Below, piece after piece: positions 43,364 to 51,607 of a DNA stretch of 64,000 nucleotides. This DNA comes from Bacteroidota bacterium (lineage in GTDB: Bacteria > Bacteroidota > Bacteroidia > Flavobacteriales > Flavobacteriaceae): assembly GCA_023386585.1 (NCBI GenBank), contig JAEWJM010000007.1:1-64000 (forward strand), in the 5' to 3' direction. The notes below the pieces were generated by a model. The model worked only from the letters and a program-made list of their open reading frames with translations, ran no database searches and was not told where the DNA came from. Made by a program: the position numbers and the translations under genes. Numbering within the stretch: the first letter of the stretch is position 1; each line of letters starts with the position of its first letter.

Positions 43364-44077
43364 ATGAATTCTATCTACGAAGAAATCTTAAATGCTAAGT
43401 CGCAAGGCCGCAGGTTACTGGCGATTCTGATCGATCCAGAAAAAACCCCGCCGCGCCAGGCTGAGACTTTGTCGAATAAGATAGCCGCCGCCGGCGCATC
43501 CCACATTTTCATCGGCGGAAGTACAGCGGCCGTCAATTTTGATGAAGTTGTCAAAGCGTTCCAAAGATTCAGCAAGTTGCCCATCGTTTTATTTCCCGGG
43601 AGTTCAGACCAGCTTTCCAATCACGCGCACGCGATCCTGTTCCTGTCGCTGCTTTCGGGCCGCAATCCGGAATACCTGATTTCACAGCACGTTAAGGCCG
43701 CACCGCTATTGAAAAACACGAACCTCGAAATCGTTCCCACTGCCTATATTTTGATCGAAAGCGGAACGCAAACCGCCGTTGAACGTGTCAGCCGGACTTC
43801 ACCAATGCCAACAAAGTATCCGCAAAAAATCGTCGATACCGCACTGGCAGGCGAAATGATGGGAAACCGGCTAATTTATCTCGAAGCGGGAAGCGGAGCC
43901 AAAAATCCGGTTCCGTCTGAAGTCATTCAAAAAGTGGCTTCCGAAATTTCTGTTCCTTTGATCGTCGGCGGCGGCATACGCTCAAAATCCGCAATCGATA
44001 CCGCCTTTGCTGCCGGAGCTGACATGGTCGTCATCGGAACCGCTTTTGAAGAAAATACCGAATTTTTCGAAGAATGA
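43364..44077 (+). CDS. Geranylgeranylglyceryl/heptaprenylglyceryl phosphate synthase (PcrB/GGGPS)
   Basis: A 237-residue TIM-barrel prenyltransferase that joins a polyprenyl diphosphate to glycerol-1-phosphate. Marks are LLAILIDPEKTPP, HIFIGGSTAAV, VLFPGSSDQLS, LIYLEAGSGAKNPV and IVGGGIRS. In Flavobacteria this group forms ether-lipid precursors. The stop overlaps pnuC by 4 bp, so they share a transcript. Confidence 0.93.
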   Translation: MNSIYEEILNAKSQGRRLLAILIDPEKTPPRQAETLSNKIAAAGASHIFIGGSTAAVNFDEVVKAFQRFSKLPIVLFPGSSDQLSNHAHAILFLSLLSGRNPEYLISQHVKAAPLLKNTNLEIVPTAYILIESGTQTAVERVSRTSPMPTKYPQKIVDTALAGEMMGNRLIYLEAGSGAKNPVPSEVIQKVASEISVPLIVGGGIRSKSAIDTAFAAGADMVVIGTAFEENTEFFEE

Positions 44078-44709
44078 ACGAGCTCGTCAATTTCTTCCTA
44101 GATGCGTACAAAAATGCACCTGCAAGCCAGATCGTCCTGGAGGCGGTGACTTTCCTCTTCGGGATCGCAAGTGTCTGGTATGCCAAAAAAGAAAATATAT
44201 TGGTGTATCCAAGCGGACTCATAGCAACCACAATAACGGTTTATTTGCTATACGTAGCCGGGTATTACGGCGATATGGTGATCAACGGCTATTATTCGAT
44301 CATGAGCATTTACGGCTGGTACATGTGGCGAAACGGACAGGCCGATGGCGCACTTGCGATTTCACGGACAACATCCAAAGAAAAATTCGTCGGCATCGGA
44401 ATGTTTTTTCTGACAATTATTGTAATTTTAATTGTGTACGCCTTGTTCGGCCACCCGATCCGTACCGAAAACTATTTCGATATCTTCACCTCCGGGATAT
44501 TTTTCACCGCCATGTGGTATATGGCGCTCAAGAAAATCGAAAACTGGACCCTGTGGATCATCGGCGACCTGATCGCAATTCCGCTTTACGCTTACCGCGG
44601 ACTCGGAATGCTCTCGTTGCAATACATAATCTTTACAATTTTAGCCATTCAGGCATATTTGGCATGGAGGAAAATCTTAAGCAGCTCCCGGGCGGAGCAT
44701 CGGATATAA
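44074..44709 (+). CDS. PnuC family vitamin-precursor transporter
   Basis: A 211-residue inner-membrane protein with about seven helices. PnuC family marks are WYAKKENILVYPSGLI, GYYSIMSIYGWYMWRNG and ENWTLWIIGDLIAIPLYAYRG. PnuC proteins take up nicotinamide riboside and PnuT proteins take up thiamine. The next gene encodes a NadR-like kinase, which favours nicotinamide riboside; a TPP riboswitch and receptor 3 kb downstream keep thiamine possible. It overlaps the kinase gene by 46 bp. Confidence 0.88.
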   Translation: MNELVNFFLDAYKNAPASQIVLEAVTFLFGIASVWYAKKENILVYPSGLIATTITVYLLYVAGYYGDMVINGYYSIMSIYGWYMWRNGQADGALAISRTTSKEKFVGIGMFFLTIIVILIVYALFGHPIRTENYFDIFTSGIFFTAMWYMALKKIENWTLWIIGDLIAIPLYAYRGLGMLSLQYIIFTILAIQAYLAWRKILSSSRAEHRI

Positions 44710-46787
44710 TTAAAATAGCGATCTACGGTCCCGAGAGTACCGGCAAAACTGCCCTTGCCAAGCAGCTTGCCGAACACTACGACACCGTTTGGGCTCCTGA
44801 ATTCGCACGGGAATACCTGCAGAAAAAATGGGATACGGAACAAAAGATCTGCGAGCCCGACGATCTGATCCCGATTGCTGTCGGCCAGACACGGCTTGAA
44901 AACGAACTTCGCCAGAAGGCAAAGAAGTACATTTTTTCCGATACATGCCTGCTCGTTACCAAAGTCTATTCGGAAATCTATTATGGCTATTGCGATCCGG
45001 TCCTCGATAAGGCTGCGCGAAAACACAAATACGATCTGTTTTTCCTGACCGATATCGATGTGCCATGGGAAAAAGACGATTTGCGCGACCGGCCAGAAGC
45101 ACGCGAGGAAATTTTTGCCGACTTCAAAAAGGCGCTGACTGAAAACAACAAACCCTTTATTTTATTAACCGGGAGCGCAGAAGAGCGACTCGCCAAAGCA
45201 ATTGAAATCCTCGAAAAGCTGGATCAGGCAAAGGCACTTGGCTTCATTTCACAAGATTTTGTCCAGATTTACAAGCACGGAATCGCGCTCAATAAAATCG
45301 AAAGGCAACTTGAAATCTTCCGCAACGGAATCGCAAAGCAAGTGCTCGACCGGCCTGCTGTTCCGTACGACGGAATCGTAAAACTCCAGGAAGACGGTTT
45401 TCGCAAATACGCCGAATACTACGACAAATATAAGGACGGACTTCAAATCGAAAAGTTCATTCCCGCATCGGGAGCGGCAAGCCGGATGTTTAAATTCCTT
45501 TCCGAATTCGTCAACTCATTCGACCCCGAAGAAGAAACGATCAATGCCTACATCAACCGAAAAAAAGCGTCTGCTTTGCAGGTTTTCCTCGCCGGACTCG
45601 AAAAATTTCCGTTCTATGAAACAGTGCGCAATTGCCTCGAGGCGCAGCATCCCGACTTCAGGAGTTGGGACGCGACACGGCGGCATTATTTCTTCATCAA
45701 GACGATGCTCGATTCAGCCGATTTTGATTACTGCAACAAACCAAAAGGCGTGCTTCCTTTTCACAAATACGACGACCATATCGCGACCGCAGTCGAAGAA
45801 CACCTGAATGAAACCGTCTATTATGCGAGCGGCTCCGACGGAGTTTCGCACCTGCATTTTACAGTTTCGGAAAATCATCGCAAACTGTTTGAAAAAATAA
45901 TCGAAGACGTAAAACCTAAAATCGAGAGGCAATCCGGCAATACGATCCACACGACTTTCAGTTATCAGGATAAAGCAACCGACACAATCGCAGTCGCATT
46001 CGACGACACGCCGTTCCGCGACGACAGCGGAAAACTTGTCTTCAGGCCCGGCGGTCATGGAGCACTGATCGAAAACCTGAACAAACTGCAATCGGATATT
46101 ATTTTCATCAAAAACATCGACAACGTCATCCAAAATCATGTCGAAACCATAGCGCTGTACAAAAAAGCATTGGCGGGCAAACTTTTGGAAATCCAAAAAG
46201 CGGTTTTTTATTACCTCAAACAAATCGACTCGGGCGAAGTCACCGAAGAGCACATTCCGCAAATCGTTGCATTCCTCCGCGACACGCTCAATACCGAGAT
46301 CATTGACGACGTCGCGAAGTTCACTCCAGCACACAAGATCGAGTACATCGCAAGCCTGCTCAACCGCCCCATCCGTGTTTGCGGAATGGTAAAAAACGAA
46401 GGCGAGCCAGGCGGCGGCCCGTTCTGGGTCCGCGACCGAAAAGGCTACCTTTCGTTGCAGATCGTCGAAAGCTCGCAAGTTGACATGGAAAACTCGGCTC
46501 AGGAAAAAATCATGAAGCGTTCAACGCACTTCAATCCGGTCGACCTCGTTTGCGCGATCCGAAACTATAAAGGCGAAAAATTCGACCTTACCAAATACGT
46601 CGACCACAACAGCGGCTTCATCGTCGAGAAAAACAAAAATGGCCGGCCGCTCAAAGGCTATGAGCTTCCCGGGCTTTGGAATGGCGCAATGGAAAAGTGG
46701 ATTACGATCTTTGTCGAAGTTCCGCTGATCACTTTCAATCCGGTAAAAACCGTCAATGACCTTTTAAAATCGGCGCATCAGCCATGA
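44664..46787 (+). CDS. Fusion of NadR-like P-loop kinase and DUF4301
   Basis: A 707-residue two-part protein. Residues 1 to about 188 are a NadR-like ribosylnicotinamide kinase: P-loop GPESTGKT (22-29), then EFAREYL, a VGQTRLEN segment and FLTDIDVPWEKDDLRDRPE. From about 190 to the end it is a DUF4301 protein, beginning near DFVQIYKHGIALNKIERQLE and including FIPASGAASRMFKFL and GGGPFWVRDRKG. DUF4301 has no known activity; SGAASRMFK recalls a nucleotidyltransferase loop. I recall the two parts as separate adjacent genes in relatives. The ATG at 44664 (MEENLKQL) is chosen; an open frame extends upstream inside pnuC in another frame. It overlaps arfB by 4 bp. Confidence 0.85.
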   Translation: MEENLKQLPGGASDIIKIAIYGPESTGKTALAKQLAEHYDTVWAPEFAREYLQKKWDTEQKICEPDDLIPIAVGQTRLENELRQKAKKYIFSDTCLLVTKVYSEIYYGYCDPVLDKAARKHKYDLFFLTDIDVPWEKDDLRDRPEAREEIFADFKKALTENNKPFILLTGSAEERLAKAIEILEKLDQAKALGFISQDFVQIYKHGIALNKIERQLEIFRNGIAKQVLDRPAVPYDGIVKLQEDGFRKYAEYYDKYKDGLQIEKFIPASGAASRMFKFLSEFVNSFDPEEETINAYINRKKASALQVFLAGLEKFPFYETVRNCLEAQHPDFRSWDATRRHYFFIKTMLDSADFDYCNKPKGVLPFHKYDDHIATAVEEHLNETVYYASGSDGVSHLHFTVSENHRKLFEKIIEDVKPKIERQSGNTIHTTFSYQDKATDTIAVAFDDTPFRDDSGKLVFRPGGHGALIENLNKLQSDIIFIKNIDNVIQNHVETIALYKKALAGKLLEIQKAVFYYLKQIDSGEVTEEHIPQIVAFLRDTLNTEIIDDVAKFTPAHKIEYIASLLNRPIRVCGMVKNEGEPGGGPFWVRDRKGYLSLQIVESSQVDMENSAQEKIMKRSTHFNPVDLVCAIRNYKGEKFDLTKYVDHNSGFIVEKNKNGRPLKGYELPGLWNGAMEKWITIFVEVPLITFNPVKTVNDLLKSAHQP

Positions 46788-47191
46788 AAGTGGACACAGA
46801 AAAAATCACCTCCGAAACAACGTTCAAAGCTGTAAGAAGCGGCGGCGCCGGCGGACAGCACGTGAATAAAGTCGCTTCGAAAGTCATCCTGACATTTGAT
46901 GTCGCAGCTTCTGCCGCATTTTCGGATGAAGAGAAAGCAATCCTGTTCGAAAACCTCGGGCCACGGCTCAATTCTAAAAGGGAATTGGTCGTTCGGTGCG
47001 ATGACGACCGAAGCCAATTCCGCAACCGCGAACTCGGAATGAGGAAACTCATCGATCTGTTGACCGACGCGCTGCACGTCGCCAAAGAGCGAAAACCCAC
47101 CAAAATTCCGAAAGCAGCAGTACGGCAACGCCTTAAGGAAAAGAAGCAAAACGCTGAAGTCAAGCAGCTTCGCAAAAAACCCAATTATTAA
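46784..47191 (+). CDS. arfB: Peptidyl-tRNA hydrolase ArfB (ribosome rescue)
   Basis: A 135-residue codon-independent release factor that frees stalled ribosomes. The GGQ loop is in SGGAGGQHVNKVASKV (residues 19-34), and the C terminus is a Lys-rich basic tail (AVRQRLKEKKQNAEVKQLRK) that enters the mRNA channel. It lacks a codon-reading domain, as expected. It overlaps the fusion gene by 4 bp. Confidence 0.94.
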   Translation: MKVDTEKITSETTFKAVRSGGAGGQHVNKVASKVILTFDVAASAAFSDEEKAILFENLGPRLNSKRELVVRCDDDRSQFRNRELGMRKLIDLLTDALHVAKERKPTKIPKAAVRQRLKEKKQNAEVKQLRKKPNY

Positions 47192-47223
47192 TTATTAATT
47201 TCCAATTATTAATTAATTTTGCC

Positions 47224-47306
47224 CCGTCTCAAAGGGGTGCTCGTTACGGGCTGAGATCATACCCATCGAACCTTGAACAGGTAATGCTGTTTAGGAATTG
47301 TTGCCA
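47224..47306 (+). promoter_or_regulatory. TPP riboswitch (THI element)
   Basis: The aptamer core is clear: AAAGGGGTGC, CTGAGATCATACCCATCG, AACCTTGAACAGGTAATGC and TGTTTAGGAATTG. These are the pyrimidine-sensing CUGAGA and pyrophosphate-sensing segments of the THI box. It precedes the TonB receptor by about 75 bp, so thiamine pyrophosphate should repress receptor production. Confidence 0.93.
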
Positions 47307-47362
47307 GGCTTCGCGGCCTGTCACTGAATTCAATTTATTAATAGAGAATAATTGCCCCTTTT

Positions 47363-47384
47363 ATTCGTAAACATTTTTACGAAT
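47363..47384 (+). promoter_or_regulatory. Hairpin covering the receptor start codon
   Basis: ATTCGTAAA / TTTACGAAT, nine perfect pairs around CATT. The last two bases are the A and T of the ATG at 47383. It could be the expression platform of the TPP riboswitch, hiding the start. Confidence 0.5.
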
Positions 47385-49626
47385 GAAACTTTTATTTCTT
47401 TCCGGGCGTGTCCTTTCAGGTCGCGCTTTGCGTTCCAATCTTTTCTTTTTCAAAAAAAAGGATTTGCTCCGCCAGTTCGCTTTCGCTCGGGTTCACTTCA
47501 ATCGCTCACGCGGGCTGGCCGCTACAATTTTACTTTTTGCCTTAACGGCAGCCAGCGCACAGCAAACCGATTCCACCAAAACCAAAGCCGTCGTTCTTGA
47601 TGAAGTTATGGTTTCGGCCGTGCGCGCCACAAGCCAGACACCGGTGACTTTTTCCAACATCTCGAAAAAGCAGATCGAAAGTCGCAATTTGGGCCAGGAC
47701 ATTCCGCTATTGCTGAATTATCTGCCAAGCGTCGTGACAACTTCCGATGCAGGAAATGGCTTTGGCTACACCGGAATCCGCGTCCGCGGAAGTGATGCAA
47801 CCCGTGTCAATGTCACCATCAACGGAATTCCCTACAACGACAGCGAAAGCAGCGGAACTTATTTCGTCGACCTTCCCGATTTCGCATCTTCACTCGAAAA
47901 CATCCAGCTACAGCGCGGCGTCGGAACATCAACCAATGGCGCAGGCGCGTTCGGTGCAAGCCTCAATCTTTTAACAGAAAGACCGTCAGATTCCGCACGT
48001 GCCGAAATTGCCAATTCCGTCGGAAGCTTCAATTCGCGAAAGCACACGGTCAAATTTTCAACCGGAATGCTCGGTTCGGCTTTTGAAGTTGCCGGCCGAC
48101 TATCGGTACTTCATTCCGATGGCTATATCGACCGCGCCGAATCGGATTTGAAGTCGTATTTCCTTCAGGGAACTTATCAAAAAGATAAAACCACCATAAA
48201 GGCATTGGCTTTCGGTGGTAAGGAACGCACGTACCAGGCCTGGAACGGGATCGATGCGGCAATGCTCGAAAGCGATCCGACGTTCAACTATTCGGGAATG
48301 TACACCGACGAATTCGGAAATACGCGTTTCTATAAGAATGAAGTCGACAATTACGCTCAGGACAATTACCAGCTGCACTGGAACCAGCAGTTTGCGGGCA
48401 ACTGGAGCACCAACTTCGCGCTTCATTACACCAAAGGAAAAGGCTATTATGAAAACTATAAAGAAGACGCTTCGCTTGACGAGTACGGAATGACACCGGT
48501 CGAAACCGGGGGCGAGCCAATAACCACATCCGATCTGGTGCGGCGGAAATGGCTTGATAACGATTTTTACGGAATGACTTTTTCAGCCGATTATGCGGGT
48601 GACAATTTAGGAATCATCATTGGCGGTGCGCTCAACAACTACGAAGGGAAACATTACGGTGAAGTCGTCTGGTCGCGATTTGCATCGACTTCCGAACCCG
48701 GCGATCATTATTACGACCAGAATGCGCGCAAAACCGACGGCAACCTCTTCGCAAAAGCAAACTACAAGATCAATCGGAACTGGGCAATTTATGGCGATTT
48801 GCAGGTTAGGTCCGTTTCGTATGAAACCACAGTCGATTCAGGCAAGAAAGTCAACGACGACTTTACTTTTTTCAATCCAAAGGCAGGTTTGACATTCACG
48901 ATCAACGATGCGAATAATCTGTATTTGTCGTATGCACGCGCGAGCAAGGAGCCCACGCGAACGGATTATGAAAATGGCGATCCGCGTCCCGAAAAGCTGG
49001 ATGATTTTGAACTGGGCTGGCGCCATGTCAGCAGGAATTTTCGGCTTAACGCCAATTTGTTCGCAATGCGCTACAAAGATCAACTGGTAAAAACGGGTGC
49101 GCTGGACGATGTTGGCAACGAAATCAACGCAAATGTCGATAGCAGTTACCGCGGCGGAATTGAAATCGATGCTTCGCTACAGTTGGGCAAGTTCACCTTT
49201 GCGCCAAACCTTGCGCTGAGTACGAATAAAATTCGCGATTACAAGCTTGAAACTGCCGACGGAATTGTCGATTTGGGAACCACGAACATTTCATTTTCGC
49301 CGGAAATCGTCGGTGGAGTTGCAGGAGTTTATTCGGTTACCAACAACTTCAGGATTGCGTTGCTTAGCAAGTATGTCGGTGAGCAATATGCGGGAAATAT
49401 CGATTCGGATATTACAAAACTCACCGATTATTCAGTAACTGATTTCAACCTGAACTACGAAACAAAAGAGTTCTCAATATTCAAATCGGTAGTTTTCAGT
49501 ATACTGATCAATAACATTTTCGACCGCCAATATGTTTCAAATGCGTACTTGTATGGCCCCGATTACATGAGCTACTTTCCGCAGGCAGGCATCAATTTCC
49601 TTGTAGGCGTGACGCTGAAACTTTAA
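47383..49626 (+). CDS. TonB-dependent outer-membrane receptor, thiamine-type (TPP-riboswitch controlled)
   Basis: A 747-residue outer-membrane receptor. After an unusually long N terminus the signal core is LAATILLFALTAASAQ (residues 45-60). A TonB box-like VLDEVMVSAVRA follows, then the plug (SRNLGQDIPLLLNYLPSV, GIRVRGSDATRVNVTINGIP) and a 22-strand-type barrel ending PQAGINFLVGVTLKL. The upstream TPP riboswitch makes thiamine or a precursor the likely ligand. About 37 codons before the signal core derive from a dispersed repeat copy. No carboxypeptidase-like N-terminal domain is present. It converges with the next gene, overlapping 4 bp. Confidence 0.92.
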   Translation: MKLLFLSGRVLSGRALRSNLFFFKKKDLLRQFAFARVHFNRSRGLAATILLFALTAASAQQTDSTKTKAVVLDEVMVSAVRATSQTPVTFSNISKKQIESRNLGQDIPLLLNYLPSVVTTSDAGNGFGYTGIRVRGSDATRVNVTINGIPYNDSESSGTYFVDLPDFASSLENIQLQRGVGTSTNGAGAFGASLNLLTERPSDSARAEIANSVGSFNSRKHTVKFSTGMLGSAFEVAGRLSVLHSDGYIDRAESDLKSYFLQGTYQKDKTTIKALAFGGKERTYQAWNGIDAAMLESDPTFNYSGMYTDEFGNTRFYKNEVDNYAQDNYQLHWNQQFAGNWSTNFALHYTKGKGYYENYKEDASLDEYGMTPVETGGEPITTSDLVRRKWLDNDFYGMTFSADYAGDNLGIIIGGALNNYEGKHYGEVVWSRFASTSEPGDHYYDQNARKTDGNLFAKANYKINRNWAIYGDLQVRSVSYETTVDSGKKVNDDFTFFNPKAGLTFTINDANNLYLSYARASKEPTRTDYENGDPRPEKLDDFELGWRHVSRNFRLNANLFAMRYKDQLVKTGALDDVGNEINANVDSSYRGGIEIDASLQLGKFTFAPNLALSTNKIRDYKLETADGIVDLGTTNISFSPEIVGGVAGVYSVTNNFRIALLSKYVGEQYAGNIDSDITKLTDYSVTDFNLNYETKEFSIFKSVVFSILINNIFDRQYVSNAYLYGPDYMSYFPQAGINFLVGVTLKL
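47403..47515 (-). repeat. Dispersed bulged-hairpin repeat, diverged copy 8, inside the receptor gene
   Basis: On the plus strand it reads GGGCGTGTCCTTTCAGG, then CCAATC, a TTTT...AAAA stem, GGATTTGCTCC, and after a 27 bp insertion CTTCAATCGCTCACGCGGG. This matches copy 1 in order (GGGCGTGCCCC, CAATC, GGATTTGC, CTTCACGCG). The ATC-C-stem-GAT rule holds on the minus strand. Confidence 0.65.
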
Positions 49627-50039
49627 TTGTAGATTCGGAGCACCGGTCCGTTGACTTCGACGCGGTACTGTTTCATCGGGTATTCCATTCCCGGACTCTG
49701 GCCTGTGAACAAACTGTATTCGGCGTTGTCGCAAGGGCAGACCGCGCTGATGCCATTCAGCGTCATTGTCGAGCAAGAGTTCATCGCCTGGTTCGGGCAT
49801 GTCGCTTCGAACACGGTATAGCCGCTCCCGGTATTGAAAACGAAAACTCCGCGCACCCCGGCACCGCCATAATAGATTCCGTTGCCCGGAAACTGAAGCT
49901 GGCTGTAGGCCGGAAGCGAAGTGTTGATCTGCTCCGAAAAGCTGTAATTCGGAATGTACGGATTGTTATTGTTGAAATGGTCCTTGCTGCAGGATATAAG
50001 CAAGACGACCGACAATAGGAGCAGCGCTAATTTTTTCAT
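49623..50039 (-). CDS. Rieske-like lipoprotein lacking the histidine ligands
   Basis: A 138-residue lipoprotein (lipobox LISCS, Cys17). The C-terminal half has the Rieske layout: ATCPNQ, then CSTM and VCPCDNAEYSLFTGQ, then a closing YRVEVNGPVLRIY. A real Rieske site needs CxH and CxxH; here both His positions are Asn/Asp-type, so a 2Fe-2S cluster is unlikely. It may be a fold relic or a redox-free binding protein. ATG at 50039 gives the signal peptide; the longer frame does not. A TATTTTTG box lies 18 bp upstream. Confidence 0.78.
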   Translation of the reverse strand: MKKLALLLLSVVLLISCSKDHFNNNNPYIPNYSFSEQINTSLPAYSQLQFPGNGIYYGGAGVRGVFVFNTGSGYTVFEATCPNQAMNSCSTMTLNGISAVCPCDNAEYSLFTGQSPGMEYPMKQYRVEVNGPVLRIYN

Positions 50040-50057
50040 TGTGATTATTCTTGGTAA

Positions 50058-50065
50058 CAAAAATA
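50058..50065 (-). promoter_or_regulatory. TAnnTTTG -7 box for the Rieske-like lipoprotein
   Basis: TATTTTTG on the minus strand, 18 bp before the ATG. No clear -33. Confidence 0.45.
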
Positions 50066-50142
50066 AATTATTTAACTTTGAAGTGGATATGATTACGCAT
50101 TTAAAGCGAGGCATACCGATAAAAGAATATCTTTGCCAAAAG

Positions 50143-50166
50143 AAATCCCCGTGATGGGATTTTTTC
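50143..50166 (+). terminator. Terminator-like hairpin upstream of greA
   Basis: AAATCCC / GGGATTT around CGTGAT followed by a T run. No gene on the plus strand ends before it; a TATCTTTG box lies 8 bp upstream. It may end a stray transcript or form the 5' end of the greA message. Confidence 0.5.
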
Positions 50167-50255
50167 TATTTTATATAAATTCCCCAACAAAGATTTAAAA
50201 ACGAGAATAGGAAGGGCGCACCTGTGAAAATGGGCAATAAATAAAACATGAAGTC

Positions 50256-50729
50256 ATGAGTACAGTATCTTACTACACAGCCGAAGGATTAAAAAAATTA
50301 CGAGAGGAACTTGAACATCTCAAGAATATCGAACGCCCAAAAGCCTCACAGGCAATTGCAGAAGCACGCGATAAAGGCGATCTTTCCGAAAATGCCGAGT
50401 ACGATGCCGCAAAGGAAGCGCAAGGCCTGCTCGAGATGCGCATTGCGAAGCTGGAGGAAGTACACGCCAACGCGCGGCTCATCGACGAATCGCAGCTTGA
50501 CGTGTCGAAAGCGCTTGTTCTGTCGAACGTAAAGATCAAGAACCAGGCAAACGGAATGGAAATGAAATACACGCTGGTTGCCGAAAGCGAAGCCGACCTT
50601 AAATCGGGAAAAATCTCAGTAACTTCTCCAATCGGCCGCGGCTTACTTGGTAAATCGGTTGGCGAAATTGCCGAAATCACCGTGCCAAACGGAGTTCTCA
50701 AATTTGAAGTACTCGAAATCTCAAGATAA
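50256..50729 (+). CDS. greA: Transcription elongation factor GreA
   Basis: A 157-residue factor that lets RNA polymerase restart by stimulating transcript cleavage. The N-terminal coiled coil is long (LKKLREELEHLKNIERPK to EEVHANAR) with the tip acidic residues in EARDKGDLSENAEYDAAKE. The C-terminal globular domain includes SPIGRGLLGKSVGEI. The stop overlaps the HIT start (TAATGG). A three-codon ORF ends on its start codon. Confidence 0.96.
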   Translation: MSTVSYYTAEGLKKLREELEHLKNIERPKASQAIAEARDKGDLSENAEYDAAKEAQGLLEMRIAKLEEVHANARLIDESQLDVSKALVLSNVKIKNQANGMEMKYTLVAESEADLKSGKISVTSPIGRGLLGKSVGEIAEITVPNGVLKFEVLEISR

Positions 50730-51118
50730 TGGCATCAATATTCACAAAGATCATCGATGGTGAAATCCCGTGCTATAAAGTGGCGGAAACCGACGATTTT
50801 CTGGCATTTCTTGACGTAAACCCAAACGCAAAAGGCCATACGCTTTGCATTCCCAAGCAGGAAATCGACAAAATTTTCGATATTGACGAACCGCTCTACA
50901 CCGCACTTATGCAGTTTGCGCGCAAGGTCGCCATCGCACTTGAAAAAGCGGTGCCGTGCAAGCGCGTCGGGATGGCAGTGGTCGGACTCGAAGTTCCGCA
51001 TGCGCATGTGCATCTGATACCGCTAAATGATATGGATGAAATGCGGTTCACCAAAAAAGTCAAAATGTCGCCTGAAGAGTTTACAGAACTCGCGGCATTG
51101 ATTAATTCCCGTATGTAG
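50729..51118 (+). CDS. HIT family nucleotide-binding protein
   Basis: A 129-residue histidine-triad hydrolase or transferase acting on nucleotide conjugates such as AMP-lysine or diadenosine phosphates. It begins ASIFTKIIDGEIPCYKV and has the triad HAHVHL. It is translationally coupled to greA by a one-base overlap, an arrangement common in Flavobacteria. Confidence 0.93.
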   Translation: MASIFTKIIDGEIPCYKVAETDDFLAFLDVNPNAKGHTLCIPKQEIDKIFDIDEPLYTALMQFARKVAIALEKAVPCKRVGMAVVGLEVPHAHVHLIPLNDMDEMRFTKKVKMSPEEFTELAALINSRM

Positions 51119-51188
51119 TATCTAGGGAAAATCATATTTTGGTTTTAATATTTTTTTATATATTGCCGTAAACCTTTAAAACCAAACC

Positions 51189-51605
51189 ATGAAAAACAAA
51201 TTTTTAGCCTTAGGCTTGCTCGCTGTAGCATTTGCAGGATGTTCAAAGGACGATGATCCATCAATCGATTACGATCAATTGAATAAGAAGTGGTACTACG
51301 ACACAACAGTTGTCAATGGCCACAGCTTCCCGTATGATGACAACGAAGAATGTGGAAAAGACTACATACAGTTGCTTGCAGATGGCACCTACAACGATGT
51401 TGACGTTTTTGAATGTAATGAATACACCGATACCGGTTTCTGGACTCGTGAAGGAAATGTGATCACAATCAGTGACGGCGTTAATTCGGCACAAGGAACG
51501 GTCAAAAAACTTACGTCGACACGTTTTGAAGTTAAAACCACTTACGACTACGACGGAGACGGAAACGACGACACCGTTATCGAAAGGTATGTGAGTACAC
51601 CATAA
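51189..51605 (+). CDS. Lipocalin-like lipoprotein
   Basis: A 138-residue lipoprotein (lipobox AFAGC, Cys18). The fold looks like the small lipocalin-like domain of Bacteroidetes lipoproteins: KKWYYDT near the start, LLADGTYNDVD, GFWTREGNVITIS and a final Asp-rich YDYDGDGNDDT stretch that could bind calcium. Ligand unknown. Single gene with its own terminator. Confidence 0.75.
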   Translation: MKNKFLALGLLAVAFAGCSKDDDPSIDYDQLNKKWYYDTTVVNGHSFPYDDNEECGKDYIQLLADGTYNDVDVFECNEYTDTGFWTREGNVITISDGVNSAQGTVKKLTSTRFEVKTTYDYDGDGNDDTVIERYVSTP

Positions 51606-51607
51606 TA

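Noticed and set aside
44007..44663. Upstream extension of the kinase-DUF4301 frame
   Set aside because: It runs through pnuC and the end of the GGGPS gene in another frame; the ATG at 44664 matches the expected N terminus.
45714..46478. 254-codon minus-strand frame
   Set aside because: Shadow of the kinase-DUF4301 gene.
49064..49626. Second receptor gene or fusion at the end of the TonB receptor
   Set aside because: The region is the normal end of the barrel, terminating in a typical aromatic-rich strand.
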